Assembly: GCA_947303805.1 (NCBI GenBank)
Contig: CAMYZE010000003.1
Span: 215,146-279,145, forward strand
Direction of reading: 5' to 3'
From: an uncultured Clostridia bacterium
GTDB taxonomy: Bacteria; Bacillota; Clostridia; Lachnospirales; Lachnospiraceae
Length of the DNA stretch: 64,000 bases
The translations under genes and the position numbers were made by a program. Below are positions 54,801 to 62,913 of this stretch, piece by piece. Within the stretch, counting starts at the first letter, position 1. Each line of letters opens with the position of its first letter. The notes beneath the pieces were generated by a model. That model had not been told where the DNA came from and made no database searches. It was given only the letters and a program-made list of their open reading frames with translations.

Positions 54801-55719
54801 CGCCAGTACTTTCATCTATAACATCTTTTGCCAATACTTGATTATTTAATCTATATCTAAAATGGAGTTTCTTATTGTATTTATATCTTCCTGCACGACC
54901 TAAATCATATCTCTTTGCATCAAAGAGAGAGTTTCTAAATAATGATTCACAGGCATCAACAGATAACTGTTCACCTGGTCTTATCTTCTTATAGAGTTCT
55001 ATGATACCTCTGTCGTGATTTCTTTCATCCTCTGGTTCTTTTTCCATAGATGCTTTCAAATATTTTTCTTCACCAAAAAGTTCTAAGATATCACTATCTG
55101 TAGAGAGACCAAGAGCACGTAGGAATACAGTTATAGGAACTTTTCTTGTCCTATCAACTCTCGCCCACATTACATCATTTGCATCTGAATCATATTCGAT
55201 CCAAGCACCACGATTTGGAATCAAAGTTGAAGAATAAAGTTTGTTACCAATCTTATCACGAGACATCTCATAATAGATTCCAGGAGATCTTACCATCTGT
55301 GATACGACAACTCTTTCTGCACCATTTATAATAAATGATCCATTTGGAGTCATACATGGAAGATCACTCATGTAGATTTCATTTTCGATGATTTCGTTCT
55401 TCTCTTTCTTAGTGAGACGGAGACGAACATGCAAAGGAAATGCAAATGTTGCATTTCTCTGCTTACACTCTTCTCTATCGTATTTTTGATCCTCTGTCTT
55501 AAGTCTTGCGCTTACGAAATCAAGTCTTATCTTCTCAGTAGGATCTTCAATAGGGAAGATATCTTTAAATACTTCAATAATACCCCTAGTAATGAACCAC
55601 GCATAAGACTGTTGCTGAATGTCGATAAGGTTTGGCATGTCCTTAATCTCTTCTCTCTGCGAAAAGCTCATTCTTAGGTTCTTTCCAGATTTCACTGGAT
55701 GCATCTTGCTAGCCTTCAT
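51862..55719 (-). CDS. rpoB: DNA-directed RNA polymerase subunit beta
   Basis: The 1285-residue protein has the rifampicin-region signature ([23 protein letters not shown], split as [18 protein letters not shown]), with sensitive-type residues (D, H, R, S in typical places) by eye. [14 protein letters not shown] and [15 protein letters not shown] are also standard. The start has ggaggtttttaactaATG. The leader carries a terminator-like hairpin just after the predicted start site. rplJ and rplL are not upstream; instead a divergent membrane-protein gene is. Confidence 0.98.
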   Translation of the reverse strand: MKASKMHPVKSGKNLRMSFSQREEIKDMPNLIDIQQQSYAWFITRGIIEVFKDIFPIEDPTEKIRLDFVSARLKTEDQKYDREECKQRNATFAFPLHVRLRLTKKEKNEIIENEIYMSDLPCMTPNGSFIINGAERVVVSQMVRSPGIYYEMSRDKIGNKLYSSTLIPNRGAWIEYDSDANDVMWARVDRTRKVPITVFLRALGLSTDSDILELFGEEKYLKASMEKEPEDERNHDRGIIELYKKIRPGEQLSVDACESLFRNSLFDAKRYDLGRAGRYKYNKKLHFRYRLNNQVLAKDVIDESTGEVLARKGTKINEQTAIDIQNAAIPYVYIKVEGEEEPQKILSSMMVDINSYVKGVKPQEWDEMGISELVYYPVLRNILDENRKNKEGKEALLETIAERALELVPKHVTKEDILASINYFCHLSKGIGNTDDIDHLGNRRIRAVGELLQNQYRMGLSRLERVVKEKMVALQVDEMDITSLINTKPVSAVIKEFFGSSQLSQFMDQNNPLSELTHKRRLSALGPGGISRERAGFEVRDVHYTHYGRVCPIETPEGPNIGLINSLATYARINKYGFIEAPYIKVDKETDPNNPTVLGDKPEDIVYMTADEEDNYHVAQANEPLDENRHFKNANVSGRYREETSLYRKQDIDYMDVSPRMVFSVATNMIPFLQNDDANRALMGSNMQRQAVPLMITESAAVGTGMEAKAAYDSGVCVHADVDGEVTYVDAKTIKVKADNGENREYQLLKFSRSNQSNSYNQKPIVDVGQKVKVGEIIADGPSTNKGELALGKNPLIGFMTWEGYNYEDAVLISERLVKEDVYTSIHIEEYEIEARDTKLGPEEITNDIANVSQETLANLNSDGIIRIGAEVRTGDILVGKLTPKGEQDLTAEEKLLRAIFKEKAKDFRDTSLKMPHGAYGTVIATRVFTRKAGDAVPAGVSTKVRVYVAQKRKISVGDKMAGRHGNKGVVSRVLPVEDMPYLPNGRPLDIVLNPLGVPSRMNIGQILETHLSLAAKVLGIDICTPTFEGANEKDIQDTLEVANDYANMEWDDFKKKYESTLEPEVIKYLGQHLSNRDEWKGVPINKDGKVLLRDGRTGEYFDSPTTIGFMHYLKLHHLVDDKIHARSIGPYSLVTQQPLGGKAQFGGQRFGEMEVWALEAYGAAYTLQEILTVKSDDMVGRVKSYENIIKGQNMQRPTIPESFKVLLKELQALCLDLTVLDGHGNEVPMLENLYDPREEMRKFMEGNDRRFGKESELKEGFITQAFNSSGQLVNVDEKGGEDNE

Positions 55720-55770
55720 TAGTTAAAAACCTCCATTTATTATATATCATTTTTTGAGCACAAAAAAACT

Positions 55771-55787
55771 AATCCCCTCTGGGGCTT
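55771..55787 (-). terminator. Terminator-like hairpin at the 5' end of the rpoB leader
   Basis: On the minus strand GCCCC, AGA, GGGG with flanking paired A/T bases is followed by attaGTTTTTTTG. Predicted transcription starts near 55784, so the hairpin would be at the very 5' end of the rpoBC mRNA. It may be an attenuator or a 5' stability element. Confidence 0.5.
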
Positions 55788-55790
55788 CGT

Positions 55791-55819
55791 ATTATGCATT
55801 TTAGCACTAAAATTCGCAA
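55791..55819 (-). promoter_or_regulatory. Promoter of rpoBC
   Basis: On the minus strand TTGCGA (55814-55819) and CATAAT (55791-55796) are separated by 17 nt. The match is moderate, but position and spacing fit; leader of about 65 nt. Confidence 0.55.
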
Positions 55820-55857
55820 AAATCAAGTATTTTGTTAGCATATTGTTAATATTTTCA

Positions 55858-55886
55858 TTGCTATTTGGGGCTTAAAAAGTTATAAT
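55858..55886 (+). promoter_or_regulatory. Promoter of the gene at 55915
   Basis: TTGCTA (55858-55863) and TATAAT (55881-55886) are 17 nt apart, divergent from the rpoBC promoter. Confidence 0.7.
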
Positions 55887-55914
55887 CTTGCTACACAATA
55901 AGTATTGGAGATAG

Positions 55915-56352
55915 ATGATGTTTTTATTAAGCGTATGGAACATTGTTTTGATAGTACTAGGCATAATTGCAGTTGTTTTGATAATACTTTACTTCTTAGG
56001 CTCAAAACTCCAGACCAAGCAAGCAAATGCCGACAAAGCAATGCAACAAATGTCTATGGTTGTATCTCTACTTGTTATAGATAAGCAGAAGCTTCGTATT
56101 AAAGATTCAGGGCTTATGAAACAGGTTCAAGATGCAATTCCAGCATATGTCAGATGGAGAAAATTCCCTATAGTTAAGGCTAGAGTTATAAAGGCCAATA
56201 TTGCGGGAGGGGCACAGGTTATGAGTTTTATCTGTGATCCTAAGGTTTTCAAGATAATGCCAGTTAAAACTGAAGTAAAAGTTACTATAGCTGGTATCTA
56301 TATCACAAAGCTTCATTCAGCTAAGGGTGTAGATCTTTCAAAACTCAAATAA
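55915..56352 (+). CDS. Small single-span membrane protein, function unknown
   Basis: The 145-residue protein has one N-terminal membrane helix (about 6-30) and a basic soluble part with IDKQKLRIKDSGLMKQVQDA and VKARVIKANIAGGAQVMSF. I know similar short Firmicutes proteins without an assigned role. The start has attggagatagATGATG; the second ATG is equally possible. It is divergent from rpoB and ends in a bidirectional terminator at 56384-56412. Membrane topology suggests the soluble part faces the cytoplasm. Confidence 0.75.
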   Translation: MMFLLSVWNIVLIVLGIIAVVLIILYFLGSKLQTKQANADKAMQQMSMVVSLLVIDKQKLRIKDSGLMKQVQDAIPAYVRWRKFPIVKARVIKANIAGGAQVMSFICDPKVFKIMPVKTEVKVTIAGIYITKLHSAKGVDLSKLK

Positions 56353-56383
56353 ATATGTACTGTTTCTTTACCTTTACATAAAT

Positions 56384-56412
56384 AAAAAAGAGGTCCTACC
56401 AGCCTCTTTTTT
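56384..56412. terminator. Bidirectional terminator
   Basis: aaaaaagagg (56384-56393) and cctctttttt (56403-56412) form a stem with a 9-nt loop between convergent genes. Confidence 0.85.
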
Positions 56413-56435
56413 TTCTGTCCTTATGCGAGGACTAT

Positions 56436-58019
56436 TTATTCATATAAGCTCTTAGTTATAAATTCCACTTTTAGTGATTTTTTAATCTGTTCAAGTTCTT
56501 TTTTTATTAATTTGTTTCTTATATCAGCAACATTTGAGAAGTCAAACTGTGTACTTTCATCGCTATAGACATAAGGATTATGAACATCGTATCCGTCCAT
56601 TCCTGCCACTTTTACACTACTTATGCCGAGTTTTATTAAAAGTTTAAATACCATGAGTGCTGCATTATCAATTATGTCCTTACTTTCAAGTGCTAGACTA
56701 AAGAAATTAATTATATAGTCTTTATTCTTTGCCTCTCTCATATTTGAAGTTAGTATTACCTTAGTCTTAATGTCATTTCTTATCTTATCATCAAGTTTAC
56801 TATATCGTCTCATGTTGCTGCTAAATAAATAATCTGTCTTAAAATCATTATTATAGAAGTTAAGTGATATGCTTATAGTGTCACTCTTTAATAACTCTTT
56901 ATTAATTTTTTCTTTATTGTCATTTATACTTCTACCAGGTGCAAGCACAAGAATATTTTTGCCCTTCATCTCATCTGTAAGTTTCTTTATATCTTCTACA
57001 TCATCCTTAAACACATTCATGTACTCAATATAATAATTCTCAGCAATCTCTTTTTTATATTTCTGCCTATCCTCTTCTTTTATATTTTTTAAAATTTCAT
57101 AGAGTGATTTTTCAGTGAGAGTGTTTTTCTCCGCAAGATATATTGCATAATTTGGGTGCACATTTAAAGTTCCTGATATATAAAGCGGTAGTGAATATCC
57201 CCAAAAGTTTTTTCTATACGTTTCTTGTAAATACTCATCCATGGTTTCAAGAACAGGTACTATATGATAGTCCTTTCCAAAGTTTGTATTTAGATATTCC
57301 GCAAATAACTCCAAATTTAGATTTCCAGCTCCTCTTCCCATACCGAAAACTGAAGCATCTATTAATATATCTCTGTCAAGTTTCAGATTCACAAAACTAA
57401 CTGCATTTTGATATGCCTGCTGCAAGTTATTATGCGCGTGATATGAGAGCATTATGTCTTTATCAAGATACTGGTCAGCAAGTCTAACGTAATGTAAGAA
57501 CTCGTCATTTTTCATTGAGCCAAAAGTATCTACTATAGTGATAGTATATGGCTTTATCTCATTAAAAACCTTAATTCCATCTATAAACTCTTCATCAGTA
57601 TAGAAGTTAGTGCTTACAAAATTTGCCGCAACTAAGTAGCCAAGTTCCATAAACTTTTTGACTGCTGCTATACCATCACTAAGTTTATCCTTTTTATATA
57701 TAACTCTAATTCCATCTATGCCTTTCCCATCATTTTTTGGAAAACTAGCTATATCTATAGGGTTACTTACATCATACATTACAAAATATTTTACATTTTT
57801 ATTTTTGTTTTTTAAAATGCCATCAAGAGAAGATTTATCAGGAAACAGTGATCTATTCACGTCGTATGCTACAGGTCTCAAAAATCCGACTTCAACACAC
57901 TCCACATTGGCAAGAGACATCTTGTTAAGCAATCCAATAATAGCATCTTTGCCAAATGCCCAGTCATTTACATATCCACCATCACGAAGTGTGCAGTCAA
58001 GAACATTAATTTTCCCCAT
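56436..58019 (-). CDS. DRE-TIM aldolase-like enzyme with extra C-terminal domain
   Basis: The N-terminal part is of the HMG-CoA lyase/4-hydroxy-2-oxovalerate aldolase class: LDCTLRDGGYVNDW (DRE-type metal motif with R-D-G), VEVGFLR, IVDTFGSM and the metal-binding SYHAHNN. The gatekeeper region MGRGAGNLNLELF is present. After about residue 340 a separate domain follows (NILVLAPGRSINDNKE, then ISISLNF, VKVAGMDGYD), resembling a Rossmann-type or glycosyltransferase-associated part. It lies 31 nt downstream of a ThDP enzyme and near LicD, so a role in making a surface-polymer substituent is likely. The exact reaction is unknown. The start has aggagagatATG. Confidence 0.75.
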   Translation of the reverse strand: MGKINVLDCTLRDGGYVNDWAFGKDAIIGLLNKMSLANVECVEVGFLRPVAYDVNRSLFPDKSSLDGILKNKNKNVKYFVMYDVSNPIDIASFPKNDGKGIDGIRVIYKKDKLSDGIAAVKKFMELGYLVAANFVSTNFYTDEEFIDGIKVFNEIKPYTITIVDTFGSMKNDEFLHYVRLADQYLDKDIMLSYHAHNNLQQAYQNAVSFVNLKLDRDILIDASVFGMGRGAGNLNLELFAEYLNTNFGKDYHIVPVLETMDEYLQETYRKNFWGYSLPLYISGTLNVHPNYAIYLAEKNTLTEKSLYEILKNIKEEDRQKYKKEIAENYYIEYMNVFKDDVEDIKKLTDEMKGKNILVLAPGRSINDNKEKINKELLKSDTISISLNFYNNDFKTDYLFSSNMRRYSKLDDKIRNDIKTKVILTSNMREAKNKDYIINFFSLALESKDIIDNAALMVFKLLIKLGISSVKVAGMDGYDVHNPYVYSDESTQFDFSNVADIRNKLIKKELEQIKKSLKVEFITKSLYE

Positions 58020-58031
58020 ATCTCTCCTTTA

Positions 58032-58056
58032 GGGCTTGCAAAACTCGCCCCTACAA
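58032..58056 (+). repeat. Dispersed palindromic repeat supplying the ThDP-enzyme stop codon
   Basis: gggcttgcaaaactcgcccc then tacaa. On the minus strand its TTGTAG contributes the last Leu codon and the TAG stop (58051-58053) of the ThDP-enzyme gene. Confidence 0.85.
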
Positions 58057-59913
58057 TATATTCTGCTTTAATTCATCTTCTGGTAAAAACGGCTCCATAT
58101 CATAAAGCGGTGGGCTCACAAGTGTACCATCAGGAAGTCGCTTCGCACTACTCTTTGGTTCCCATACCTGCTCTTTATCTGTAAATATCTCTACAAACAA
58201 TGGTCCACTTTCTTTTATAGCATTATCAACAACCTTCTTCATCTCATCATCATCATGAGCCTTTAGATATTTTATGCCAAAAGCCATTGCTATTTTTTCA
58301 AAACTTGGAAATGACAAATCATTTGACTCTTCACCTATTCCAACTTTTGTATGATCTTTAAACAAATTATTTTGAGTAATTCTTATAGAATGATAACCTT
58401 CATTATTAATTAAAAATATTTTTATAGGTAATTTATTGGTAACTATGGTTTGCAGTTCTTGCAAGTTCATCATTATACTGCCATCGCCCTCAAGACAATA
58501 GGTTTCTCTTTTGTCATTTGAAATGCAAGCACCAATAGAAGCTGGTAATCCATAACCCATAGAAGCCATCGCTGAATTATTATGGAATCTTGTTCCTTTT
58601 TTAATATAGAAGCTTTGACTTCCTACTACACAGCAAGCACCATTTGAAACTGCAGTGAGGCTATTGTCAGGTAATGATTTACTTAAGTAATCTATAAAGG
58701 CATATACATTGACAAAATCTTTTTTCTTATTGTACTTGTCAGGACCTACTACTTTATATTTTTCTTTCCAGGTTTTGCAAATATTTATCCAATTGGGCTC
58801 GTAAAATTCGCCCCTACAATTACCTGGCTCGCAAGTATTCGCTCCTACATTATCCAATAACTTTTCAATAGCTTCTAAGAAAAGTTTTGCATCTGAGTGA
58901 ATAGCCAAATCTACGTGGATAGTATGCTTCTTAAACTCTTCCTTATCTATATCAACCATTATGACTTTTGCTTTTTTTGCCCATTCTTTATAGTTATATC
59001 CAACCTGTCTTATGCTAAGTCTTGTGCCAATCGCAAGAATTAAATCAGCATTTTCTACTGCAAAATTACCTGCTCTATCTCCCATGTTGCCACCACGACC
59101 AACATAAAGTCTATCTTCAGTCTCCATCAAATCAATTGCATTCCAATATGTGACAACTGGTATACCTAGTTTTTCGACAGCTCTCTTAAACACATCATAT
59201 CCACCACTAAGTCTTATACCATAGCCTGCATAGATTATTGGTCTCTTGGCATTTTTCAAAAATTCTAATACTTCATTAATCTTTTTGTCATCGAAATCGC
59301 AGACTTCATTTTCCACGATATCATCTTTATTCTCTTTTGTACCTATATATGATTTTAAATTGTCGGTCTCAATAATTGCAGCTTGAAAATCTACAGGTAT
59401 GTCTATCCATACAGGTCCCATTCTTCCATGGGTAGAAAGATAATAAGCTCGTTCAAAATGGTATTTTATATCGTCAGGATTATCAATCATCACAGCATAC
59501 TTAGTCATGGTTTTTACAGTATCTACTATATTAAACTCTTGATCTCCAAGTGAACGAAGTGTTGCATCATCATTTCTTTTCGCATACACGATAGTAGTAT
59601 CATATCTTACTTGTCCACTCACTACAAACATAGGTAAAGAATCAAGATATGCAGAGGCAACACCATTTAGAGCATTTATTCCTCCTGGTCCTGTAGTGAC
59701 ATTTACAAGTGCTGGTTTATTATTAAGTCTTGCATATGCTTCTGCCGCTATACTACAAGCTTGCTCGTGATGACAATATAAAATATTCAGTCCATCCTTA
59801 TGACCAAATGAATCGTTCAAATGCATGGCACCACCACCAACTACCGTAAATCCATCAGTTATTTTGTTTTTTACTAAGAAATCTGCTACGAAATCTGAAA
59901 GTTTAATCTTCAT
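58051..59913 (-). CDS. Acetolactate-synthase-like ThDP enzyme with two repeat insertions
   Basis: The 620-residue protein is a ThDP-dependent enzyme of the acetolactate synthase/IlvB type: the catalytic Glu region CHHEQACSIAAEAYAR, VTTGPGGINALNGVAS, and a ThDP/Mg motif EGDGSIMMNLQELQT. It lacks an adjacent regulatory subunit and lies beside an aldolase and LicD, so polymer or sugar-branch synthesis is more likely than valine synthesis. Between the middle and C-terminal domains, two copies of the dispersed repeat (58795-58819, 58826-58849) are read in frame as about 18 extra residues (VGANTCEPGNCRGEFYEP). The stop codon is also repeat-derived. No ribosome binding site is evident. Confidence 0.82.
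   Translation of the reverse strand: MKIKLSDFVADFLVKNKITDGFTVVGGGAMHLNDSFGHKDGLNILYCHHEQACSIAAEAYARLNNKPALVNVTTGPGGINALNGVASAYLDSLPMFVVSGQVRYDTTIVYAKRNDDATLRSLGDQEFNIVDTVKTMTKYAVMIDNPDDIKYHFERAYYLSTHGRMGPVWIDIPVDFQAAIIETDNLKSYIGTKENKDDIVENEVCDFDDKKINEVLEFLKNAKRPIIYAGYGIRLSGGYDVFKRAVEKLGIPVVTYWNAIDLMETEDRLYVGRGGNMGDRAGNFAVENADLILAIGTRLSIRQVGYNYKEWAKKAKVIMVDIDKEEFKKHTIHVDLAIHSDAKLFLEAIEKLLDNVGANTCEPGNCRGEFYEPNWINICKTWKEKYKVVGPDKYNKKKDFVNVYAFIDYLSKSLPDNSLTAVSNGACCVVGSQSFYIKKGTRFHNNSAMASMGYGLPASIGACISNDKRETYCLEGDGSIMMNLQELQTIVTNKLPIKIFLINNEGYHSIRITQNNLFKDHTKVGIGEESNDLSFPSFEKIAMAFGIKYLKAHDDDEMKKVVDNAIKESGPLFVEIFTDKEQVWEPKSSAKRLPDGTLVSPPLYDMEPFLPEDELKQNIL
58795..58849 (-). repeat. Two tandem dispersed repeats inside the ThDP-enzyme gene
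   Basis: Copies at 58795-58819 and 58826-58849. They lie in the opposite orientation relative to the gene from the copy in the methyltransferase, yet remain open in the reading frame. Confidence 0.85.
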
Positions 59914-59933
59914 AATATTAAATTTATAAAATT

Positions 59934-60755
59934 TTAAATAATATCTATATGTTCTGGTACTCTCTTTGACTCATCGGGCAGAGTTTTATATTCCCCATAG
60001 AGTACTTTCAAGAGTTTATCATACTCTTTTACAACTGGAAGTTTAGTGTCTTCAAAATCTACATAGATTATATCTTTTTCATCTACCTTATCTACTTCGT
60101 ACTCAATGTATACGATAGGATAATTCATATAGTATAACTTCTTACAGTCCTTTCCTTTAATTGCCTCAAGGTTTTTATTTACTATGTCAAAATATTTTTT
60201 CATTAGATACTTACAGTCGATTAACTTCCCAATAGTTGATAATACAAAAACCTTTATCTTGTTTGAAAAATTATACTTCTTATAATTAATACGATATCTA
60301 TGCCCCATAGCAAGACCATATAAAATCTTAAGTGACAAGTAATTCTTATTTCTTTTACTCTCATCCACATCATCAAGTACAAAAATATCAAGCCACAGAT
60401 ACTGTAGATAGCCATCATAAGTATTTTTATACTTATCTTCTTCTCTATATACTTCATCTACATAAAAAAGTCTATCGACAAAATCAAAAAAATGACTATC
60501 TCCATATTCATTTGCTCTCATAAACTTAAAAGGCTTATCAAATGTATCAAATTTTAGGCAGTCCAGAAGTTTTTGATAGTTTTCTCTTGTAAGTGCCACA
60601 TCGCAATCATCATCCCAAGGCACAAAACCTTTATGTCTAATAGCACCTAGTAGTGTGCCCGCTTCAAGACGATATTTTATATCATGCTTACAGCAAAATC
60701 TATCAAACTCTTTAAGTAACATTAAGTTTATTTTTTGTGCTCTTTTAATATCCAT
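59934..60755 (-). CDS. LicD family phosphotransferase
   Basis: LicD proteins attach phosphocholine or similar phospho-groups to surface polymers. The 273-residue protein has the family signature YRLEAGTLLGAIRHKGFVPW followed by DDDCDVALTRENY, with acidic metal-type residues. No membrane segment is seen. A TATAAT lies 8 nt before the ATG at 60755 and no Shine-Dalgarno sequence is visible, so a leaderless start is possible. It shares the group with the ThDP enzyme and the LTA-synthase-like gene. Confidence 0.88.
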   Translation of the reverse strand: MDIKRAQKINLMLLKEFDRFCCKHDIKYRLEAGTLLGAIRHKGFVPWDDDCDVALTRENYQKLLDCLKFDTFDKPFKFMRANEYGDSHFFDFVDRLFYVDEVYREEDKYKNTYDGYLQYLWLDIFVLDDVDESKRNKNYLSLKILYGLAMGHRYRINYKKYNFSNKIKVFVLSTIGKLIDCKYLMKKYFDIVNKNLEAIKGKDCKKLYYMNYPIVYIEYEVDKVDEKDIIYVDFEDTKLPVVKEYDKLLKVLYGEYKTLPDESKRVPEHIDII

Positions 60756-60763
60756 ACAGTTAA

Positions 60764-60769
60764 ATTATA
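60764..60769 (-). promoter_or_regulatory. -10 box of licD group
   Basis: TATAAT ends 8 nt before the ATG at 60755. The -35 region is weak. It lies in the tail of the terminator hairpin at 60777-60811. Confidence 0.45.
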
Positions 60770-60776
60770 TCATATC

Positions 60777-60811
60777 AAGTCACAATTTTGTTAATATATC
60801 TATTGTGACTT
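60777..60811 (-). terminator. Hairpin after the LTA-synthase-like gene
   Basis: Ten-base arms (aagtcacaat and attgtgactt) with a 15-nt loop. The LTA-synthase-like stop codon (60800) lies inside. On the minus strand the following bases are mixed, so termination may be weak. Confidence 0.5.
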
Positions 60812-62845
60812 TTTGACTACAGGCATAGCCATCATTTGCTTTAAATCATCTGGGGCATTTTTATTTGTAAAAACATAATTATAATAATCGGCATAAGTGA
60901 TGTAGGCTGAAAACAAAATTAGATTTCTCGCCTTTTCTTTATACTCTTCAATATACTCCTTGCTCACAGCATTTCCATCATATGAAGTAAACTTATTTGT
61001 CAATTTTGAATATCTACCCCTATTAGTTATATACGAACCACTGTTATAGACTACAAAAGGCTCTTCATCTGAAAATACATCGCGACCTGCTATAAGTCTT
61101 GAATCATAGCTTGCCCCAAAAAGATTTAAAAGTGTAGGAAGTAAATCTATTGAAGATGAAGGTGTATCAATTGTTTTTACTAAATGTTTGTGCTCGTTTT
61201 CAAGAGAATAGGACCAAATAATAGGCATACTCTTATCAAGGTTAAACTGATTTAAATCAGAAATCTCATATAGATGAGAGATATAGTTTGTGCCATCTGT
61301 AAATGATGCAGCATTTAAACCATATGGGTAATGATCTGCAACCATACATATAACAGTGTTGTCAAGTAAATTATACTTTTCAAGATTTGTAACCAATGTA
61401 TGCAACGCTTCCTCTAGATATAACTGATAACAGATGTAGTTATTCACCTGGTCGGGATACTTATCTCCGTGAACTTCTTTTACTTTTTTTATATTTTTTA
61501 TAACCTTATAATTTGAACTGTCATTATAAAATGCATGTCCACTTATTGTCATATAATACACACAAAAAGGTTCTTTGTCATAATAAGTGTCCAAGGTTTT
61601 TTCTATCATTTCTTCATCAGTAGGCCAGTTCCCAGCAATTTCTTCAAGTCCATTTCCATTTGCTAGATAATAATCAAATCCTTCTTGCTCGCAGTGAGTA
61701 AGATGCCTATCATAATATCTGAAGTTGCCATTGTGATAAGCACCTGTATTATATCCTTCCCTTTTTAAAACTCTAGGCATTGAAAAACACATATTTCTTC
61801 CAATAGTATTTTTCATACTATCAGCTGCATCATTCGATATTATTCCATTTAAAAATGCAAATTCACCAGAGGTAGTGCTTCCTCCCCATGATGGCACATA
61901 AAAATCAGTGAACCTAAATCCGTTGTTTGTAAGCCTATATAGTGTAGGAGTGAGTTCTTCATTTATGACATAGTGAGAATATGCTTCGGCACAAATTAAA
62001 ATCAAATTCTTTCCTTTAAACAAGCCTGTATAATCATTTTTATTGCTCGGCGTCCGTGAAGCTACATATTCATTCACATTTTTACATCGCTCATCAAAAC
62101 CAGTATCGTCTAAGTTTTCATAATCGATGTCAAACACATTATATTTGTCTAGATAACTTTTATCTCTTTTAATTTCTACAACATTATTTGTTTCTATCTT
62201 AAGATTTTCTTTCGTTTTAAAAAAACTTTTAACTAGAGCTGTTTTTACTCCATATTTTTGAACATTAAATGAGAAGTCATTACTTTTGTCTATAAATATA
62301 AAACTAGTGCACAATAATGTTATAGATACTGTTAATACAACAAAATTAATCTTCTTTTTAACACTGCTTAGATTTTCAAATGTAGTCAATTCTTGTTTCT
62401 TTACCAAATATTCATTTGAAGAAATTAAAAACACTCCATAAAATATTATAAATCTGACTATAAAAGTTACATTTTTTGCAATAACTTTTACCAACTCGTC
62501 AGAATAGTTTTCTTTTACATGTTTTGCATTATTTATAGCTGAACTAGGTGGCATAAAAATACCATAGGTTTCAAATAGTATTATCTCTACTATTGTAATA
62601 ATTAAGATTAGTGCAACTGCTATCTCAGAAGCGAGTAAGCCATTTTTGCCAAATCGTATAAATAAAAACTGGAGCACTCCTGACAAAGCAAAATTTAAAA
62701 TGGCTACATGTATATAGTTTCTATCGGCATTAACACCAGTCACCACAAATAAGACTATATCTATAGCCATCAATACAATAAAAAATATTGCAAATGCTTT
62801 AACATTTGCAATGTAATTTGAGCTTTTTAAGGTTTCAGTATTCAT
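60800..62845 (-). CDS. LTA synthase family protein (sulfatase-fold membrane phosphotransferase)
   Basis: The 681-residue protein has five N-terminal membrane helices (about 13-180) and an extracellular sulfatase-like domain: LILICAEAYSHYVIN, a catalytic-type Thr in GGSTTSGEFAFLNG, the SGHAFYN strand and VADHYPYG. Such enzymes polymerise glycerol phosphate or transfer phosphoethanolamine-like groups to surface glycans or lipids. The substrate is not certain. A perfect promoter has its -10 only 7 nt before the ATG and there is no Shine-Dalgarno sequence. It is followed by licD after a hairpin. Confidence 0.85.
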   Translation of the reverse strand: MNTETLKSSNYIANVKAFAIFFIVLMAIDIVLFVVTGVNADRNYIHVAILNFALSGVLQFLFIRFGKNGLLASEIAVALILIITIVEIILFETYGIFMPPSSAINNAKHVKENYSDELVKVIAKNVTFIVRFIIFYGVFLISSNEYLVKKQELTTFENLSSVKKKINFVVLTVSITLLCTSFIFIDKSNDFSFNVQKYGVKTALVKSFFKTKENLKIETNNVVEIKRDKSYLDKYNVFDIDYENLDDTGFDERCKNVNEYVASRTPSNKNDYTGLFKGKNLILICAEAYSHYVINEELTPTLYRLTNNGFRFTDFYVPSWGGSTTSGEFAFLNGIISNDAADSMKNTIGRNMCFSMPRVLKREGYNTGAYHNGNFRYYDRHLTHCEQEGFDYYLANGNGLEEIAGNWPTDEEMIEKTLDTYYDKEPFCVYYMTISGHAFYNDSSNYKVIKNIKKVKEVHGDKYPDQVNNYICYQLYLEEALHTLVTNLEKYNLLDNTVICMVADHYPYGLNAASFTDGTNYISHLYEISDLNQFNLDKSMPIIWSYSLENEHKHLVKTIDTPSSSIDLLPTLLNLFGASYDSRLIAGRDVFSDEEPFVVYNSGSYITNRGRYSKLTNKFTSYDGNAVSKEYIEEYKEKARNLILFSAYITYADYYNYVFTNKNAPDDLKQMMAMPVVKKSQ

Positions 62846-62852
62846 CTTGAGT

Positions 62853-62881
62853 ATTATATCATAAGACTATATATTTCTCAA
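62853..62881 (-). promoter_or_regulatory. Promoter of the LTA-synthase-like gene, probable leaderless start
   Basis: On the minus strand TTGAGA (62876-62881) and TATAAT (62853-62858) are 17 nt apart. The -10 ends 7 nt before the ATG at 62845, so transcription should start at or beside the A of ATG. Confidence 0.75.
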
Positions 62882-62913
62882 TATTTTCCCTCTTGTCATT
62901 ACTAATAATATTT

